A stretch of DNA of 9,179 nt. Origin: Bacteroidales bacterium (GTDB lineage: Bacteria; Bacteroidota; Bacteroidia; Bacteroidales; VadinHA17). Positions 6,537 through 9,179 of this stretch are shown here, one piece after another. Under the pieces are notes generated by a model. That model was given only the letters and a program-made list of their open reading frames with translations. It was not told the origin of the DNA and did no database searches. The stretch is from the NCBI GenBank assembly GCA_016936695.1, contig JAFGXK010000316.1, positions 1-9,179 of the forward strand, written 5' to 3'. Position 1 is the first letter of the stretch. Each line of letters starts with the position of its first letter. A program made the position numbers and the translations under genes.

Positions 6537-6570
6537 TTTCATGTTGTTTCATTGATGAAGGAAATTTCAT
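6537..6570. promoter_or_regulatory. Cluster of TTTCAT/ATGAA half-sites in the leader of the DUF5916 gene
   Basis: TTTCAT occurs at 6537-6542, 6547-6552 and 6565-6570, with an inverted ATGAA at 6555-6559. The second and the inverted copy form a 14-bp near-palindrome (TTTCAT-TG-ATGAAG). The first two direct copies are 10 bp apart, one helical turn. The cluster lies 48-81 bp before the chosen start of the downstream gene, where an operator would be expected. It could equally be chance in an AT-rich leader. Confidence 0.3.
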
Positions 6571-6617
6571 TTTGCAATATTTACCAGACATATCATAACA
6601 ATTTAAGGAAATATAAG

Positions 6618-8858
6618 ATGAAGAGAACTTTTACCCTGTTTGCGATCACATTTTTAATGATGTTCAATAATCTGAAGGCTCAGGAGGCTGTAACCGTGGA
6701 ACGTATGACCGATCATGTGACGTTTGACGGTATACCTGATGAACCACTGTGGGATAACCTGAGCAAATTTGAACTTACCATGCACCGGCCCAATTTTGGT
6801 TTGAATCCATCCGAAGAAAGTGATATCAGAATCGGGTATGATGATGAATTCCTTTGGATAGGAGCAAAGCTGTATATGCGAGATGCTTCAAAGATATTCT
6901 CGCCTACCAGGAAAAGGGATGAAGAACTGGAAGAATATGATGGGTTAGGCATTTTACTCGACACCTATGATGATAACGAAAATGCCCTGGCCTTTTATAC
7001 CAATCCTTCAGGACTCAGGACTGACTATACTATTTCGGGTGATGCCCAGATGGCAGGAGGACCGGGTCCGGGTTCAGCCATGAACCTGAGCTGGAACACA
7101 TTCTGGGATGTAAAGACGACTCTTGATGATAAAGGATGGTACGTTGAAATGAGGATCCCGTTCTCGAGTCTGAAGTTCAAGCCGCAGGGAGATGTTGTTA
7201 CAATGGGACTTCTTATAGTAAGGACAATAAGCGCGAACAACGAAGTTGACACCCATCCTGCCATTGACCCGAAATACGGATTTATGTCAACAAACAAACC
7301 TTCCCTTGCAGCCGGAATTACATTCAGCGGGTTGCGGCCGACTAAGCCGGTTTACATTTCGCCGTATGTCATTGGTGGCTTCTCCCAGGACTGGATTATG
7401 AATGAAGATGAAACCGGATATGTGAAGAATGATCCTTATCCCGATTATTCAGGTAACGCTGGTCTGGATGTAAAATATAACATAAACAGCAATCTCACAC
7501 TTGATCTCACTGCAAACACCGATTTTGCACAGGTTGAGGCTGACGATCAGCAGGTGAATCTTACCAGGTATTCGCTCTTTTTTCCTGAGAAGAGAATGTT
7601 TTTCCAGGAACGATCGAGCATTTTCGATTTCTCGCTTGGAGGCCGTTCGGATAACCTTTTCTACAGCAGGAATGTAGGCATATCCCGACGCGAACAGATA
7701 AGGATCCTCGGCGGCGCCAGGCTGACAGGACGAGTTGGCAACTGGGACGTAGGTCTGATGGACATGCAGACCGCCGAACATGAATCAACACCGGGAGAAA
7801 ATTTCGGAGTGCTGAGAATGAGGCGGCAGGTAATAAACGAGAACAGTTATGTGGGAGGAATTTTTACGTCGCGGCTCGGAATGAACGGGGAGAATAACCT
7901 TGCTTATGGTCTGGACGGCATCTTCAGGCTTTTCGGGGATGATTACCTGAATGTGAAATGGTCGCAGACCTATGACAGTAAGCTTGATAACACTCTGGGA
8001 TCTCTCGACCCGTCATTTTTCCTCGCCAACTGGCAAAGACGTTCGGAGAAAGGATTTTCATATGATCTTGAATATATTTACTCCGGGCAGGAATTCACTC
8101 CTGGAATCGGATTTGTCAGAATGGAAGCAGTTCAGGGTATCAATACAAATCTGAGGTACGGCTGGTTCCCCGGGGAAAACTCAAAGTTTTTCGATTATGG
8201 TATAGGTTTAAGATTTGAGCGATTTAACAGGCTTCTGGACGGTGATCTGGAGTCGATGATTATCGCTCCGGAAGTTGAATTTAATACAAAAAAAGGTCTT
8301 AGGGGAGGAGCTTATGCCGAATACCAGGAAGAAGGGGTATTGTTACCTTTCAACATTTCTGATAACATAGCAATCGCCCCCGGATTATATTCATTCTTTG
8401 GTGTCCGGACAAGATTCAATACTCCTGAAAATAAAAAGATTTCCCTGGGAATTGATTTTGATGCCGGACAGTTCTATGACGGAAACCGGAAAGGAACCGA
8501 GATTGAGGCAAACTTTAACCTCTCAGCAAGTTTCAGAATGGAAGCAGCCTATGAATTCAACGCTTTGCGGTTCCCGGAAAGGTCCGGCGATAACTCTCTC
8601 AACATCCATTCGGTAAATGTTAAGGCATTATACATGATGAGCACCAGACTATCGGCCTCAGCGCTGGTACAGTATGTCAATACCGAGGACGAGCTGATAA
8701 CCAATTTCAGGCTTAGGTACAACCCTCGTGAGGGTAATGATTTCTATATTGTTTACAACGATTTCAGGGGAGTCAACCGTCTTAATTCATTGCCTGAAAT
8801 ACCTTCCTTCTTTGGAAGGACAGTGATGGTGAAATACACCCATACGTTTATACTGTAA
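6618..8858 (+). CDS. CBM9-like domain / DUF5916 outer-membrane beta-barrel protein
   Basis: 746 residues from the ATG at 6618. An upstream in-frame TTG at 6420 would add 66 residues of repeat-derived, non-signal sequence and bury the signal peptide, so I chose 6618, which is preceded by an A-rich stretch. Signal peptide 1-21 is followed by QEAVTVERM. A carbohydrate-binding family 9-like domain spans about 24-235, with FDGIPDEPLWDNL, DIRIGYDDEFLWIGAKLY, WNTFWDVKTTLDDKGWYVEM and RIPFSSLKF. The DUF5916 barrel covers about 240-746; its hallmark is at 298-336 (TANTDFAQVEADDQQVNLTR, then FFPEKRMFFQERSSIF). Alternating hydrophobic and aromatic strands run to the C-terminal VKYTHTFIL, as in an outer-membrane barrel. 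The role of the family is not established. Glycan binding or surface transport is suggested by the CBM9-like part only, since that fold also occurs in non-carbohydrate proteins. The gene follows the two-component operon after 201 bp and is probably transcribed separately. Confidence 0.9.
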   Translation: MKRTFTLFAITFLMMFNNLKAQEAVTVERMTDHVTFDGIPDEPLWDNLSKFELTMHRPNFGLNPSEESDIRIGYDDEFLWIGAKLYMRDASKIFSPTRKRDEELEEYDGLGILLDTYDDNENALAFYTNPSGLRTDYTISGDAQMAGGPGPGSAMNLSWNTFWDVKTTLDDKGWYVEMRIPFSSLKFKPQGDVVTMGLLIVRTISANNEVDTHPAIDPKYGFMSTNKPSLAAGITFSGLRPTKPVYISPYVIGGFSQDWIMNEDETGYVKNDPYPDYSGNAGLDVKYNINSNLTLDLTANTDFAQVEADDQQVNLTRYSLFFPEKRMFFQERSSIFDFSLGGRSDNLFYSRNVGISRREQIRILGGARLTGRVGNWDVGLMDMQTAEHESTPGENFGVLRMRRQVINENSYVGGIFTSRLGMNGENNLAYGLDGIFRLFGDDYLNVKWSQTYDSKLDNTLGSLDPSFFLANWQRRSEKGFSYDLEYIYSGQEFTPGIGFVRMEAVQGINTNLRYGWFPGENSKFFDYGIGLRFERFNRLLDGDLESMIIAPEVEFNTKKGLRGGAYAEYQEEGVLLPFNISDNIAIAPGLYSFFGVRTRFNTPENKKISLGIDFDAGQFYDGNRKGTEIEANFNLSASFRMEAAYEFNALRFPERSGDNSLNIHSVNVKALYMMSTRLSASALVQYVNTEDELITNFRLRYNPREGNDFYIVYNDFRGVNRLNSLPEIPSFFGRTVMVKYTHTFIL

Positions 8859-8913
8859 TGATTCCGGTCGCTTAATTCAGGTCACTCTGCCTTCAGGCGC
8901 ATCAATGATGATC

Positions 8914-8934
8914 TCACGCCTCAATCCTCATACC
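8914..8934 (-). repeat. Three 7-bp units overlapping the esterase stop codon
   Basis: The plus strand reads TCACGCC, TCAATCC, TCATACC; in the sense of the esterase gene this is GGTATGA, GGATTGA, GGCGTGA. The last unit equals the GGCGTGA unit of the heptad array at 1671-1725. Only three copies are present and they are degenerate, so taken alone this would be weak. It gains support from the shared unit sequence and the same position relative to a stop codon. Confidence 0.5.
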
Positions 8935-9179
8935 TACCTAAACAGAAGCTGAGCAACCTCATAAAGACTCCGCCTCCATGTCTGGAACTCGTGCCTTGTA
9001 TTTTCCGAGACATAGGACACAGCATTGATACCGGCCTCCTTTAATGCAGCAGCAGAATTTACGACACCTTCCGGTCGTTCGAAGCTGCCGCAGCTAAGGA
9101 ATATCAGTTTCACCTTCGACTTGTCCTTTATTTCCTCCGGACTGTATACTCCGCCGCTCAAAAGCCCGTAATGGGAGAA
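8934..9179 (-). CDS. Alpha/beta-hydrolase esterase (putative esterase family), C-terminal 81 residues; 5' part outside window
   Basis: The frame is open to the window edge; the first visible residues are FSHYGLLSGG, so the ATG lies beyond 9179. The segment KVKLIFLSCG followed by an ALKEAGINAVSYVSENTRHE stretch and FQTWRRSLYEVAQLLF matches the C-terminus of enterochelin-esterase/feruloyl-esterase-like proteins (putative esterase family, as in the esterase domain of some xylanases). The catalytic His is expected in R-H-E at visible residue 63. The usual acidic residue after the LSCG strand is not an Asp here; Glu34 is a possible substitute. Substrates in the family include feruloyl or acetyl esters on hemicellulose and siderophore lactones; nothing in this fragment decides between them. 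The gene converges on the DUF5916 gene with 75 bp between stops, and no hairpin terminator is obvious. Confidence 0.82.
   Translation of the reverse strand, partial: FSHYGLLSGGVYSPEEIKDKSKVKLIFLSCGSFERPEGVVNSAAALKEAGINAVSYVSENTRHEFQTWRRSLYEVAQLLFR

Noticed and set aside
6420..6617. Longer DUF5916 protein starting at the in-frame TTG at 6420
   Set aside because: The extra 66 residues are partly encoded by the GGAG-led repeats and would place the clear signal peptide (MKRTFTLFAITFLMMFNN) in the interior.
8859..8933. Bidirectional terminator between the convergent DUF5916 and esterase genes
   Set aside because: I found no GC-rich stem followed by a T run on either strand; only the short heptad units are visible.
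1..9179. Polysaccharide utilization locus
   Set aside because: A GH106-like enzyme, an esterase and a CBM9-like protein are present, but no SusC/SusD pair or PUL regulator (SusR-like, hybrid two-component or ECF sigma/anti-sigma) is in the window, and the genes are not co-oriented.

Overview
The window looks like a chromosomal segment of a free-living or gut-type member of the Bacteroidota. The reasons are its protein families (GH106 rhamnosidase-like enzyme, DUF5916 barrel with a CBM9-like domain, short PepSY_TM protein, LytS/LytTR pair), the lack of strong Shine-Dalgarno sites, AT-rich gene starts, and two exact matches to the Bacteroidota -7 promoter motif TAnnTTTG. I cannot name a genus. 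No rRNA, tRNA, transposase, integrase or CRISPR array is visible.

Layout. Positions 1-1442 (minus) hold the first 480 codons of a secreted GH106-type glycoside hydrolase whose 3' end is outside the window. Positions 1443-1728 are a gene-free gap carrying two different short-period tandem repeat arrays (8-bp and 7-bp units); the rest of that gap (1443-1579) shows nothing I can name. Then come a secreted PQQ-like beta-propeller protein (1729-2958, minus) and a tightly coupled two-gene unit, DUF2271 protein followed by a three-helix PepSY protein (4265 down to 3084, minus, stop and start codons abutting). A 316-bp divergent intergenic region (4266-4581) separates this unit from a LytS-family sensor histidine kinase (4582-5649) and its LytTR response regulator (5652-6416) on the plus strand. 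After a 201-bp gap comes a secreted CBM9-like/DUF5916 outer-membrane barrel protein (6618-8858, plus). The window ends in the C-terminus of a convergent alpha/beta-hydrolase esterase (8934-9179, minus).

How the parts may work together. The divergent region between the two-component genes and the DUF2271-PepSY pair contains two direct repeats 21 bp apart. One of them fits the LytTR-domain DNA consensus exactly, so the regulator may control its divergent neighbours. The DUF2271 protein carries an exported D-A-I-T-G-A-T-R-S motif that resembles the ApbE flavinylation motif of NqrC and RnfG. PepSY membrane proteins are linked to extracytoplasmic redox and heme-type electron transfer. Together these suggest, as inference only, a LytS/LytTR-controlled membrane redox module, possibly sensing a metal through a periplasmic His/acidic loop of the kinase. 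The flanking GH106 enzyme, esterase and CBM9-like protein point to a polysaccharide-degrading lifestyle, but no SusC/SusD pair is present, so I do not call a polysaccharide utilization locus.

A second theme is GG-led 7- or 8-bp repeats just after the stop codons of three different genes, read in the sense orientation each time.
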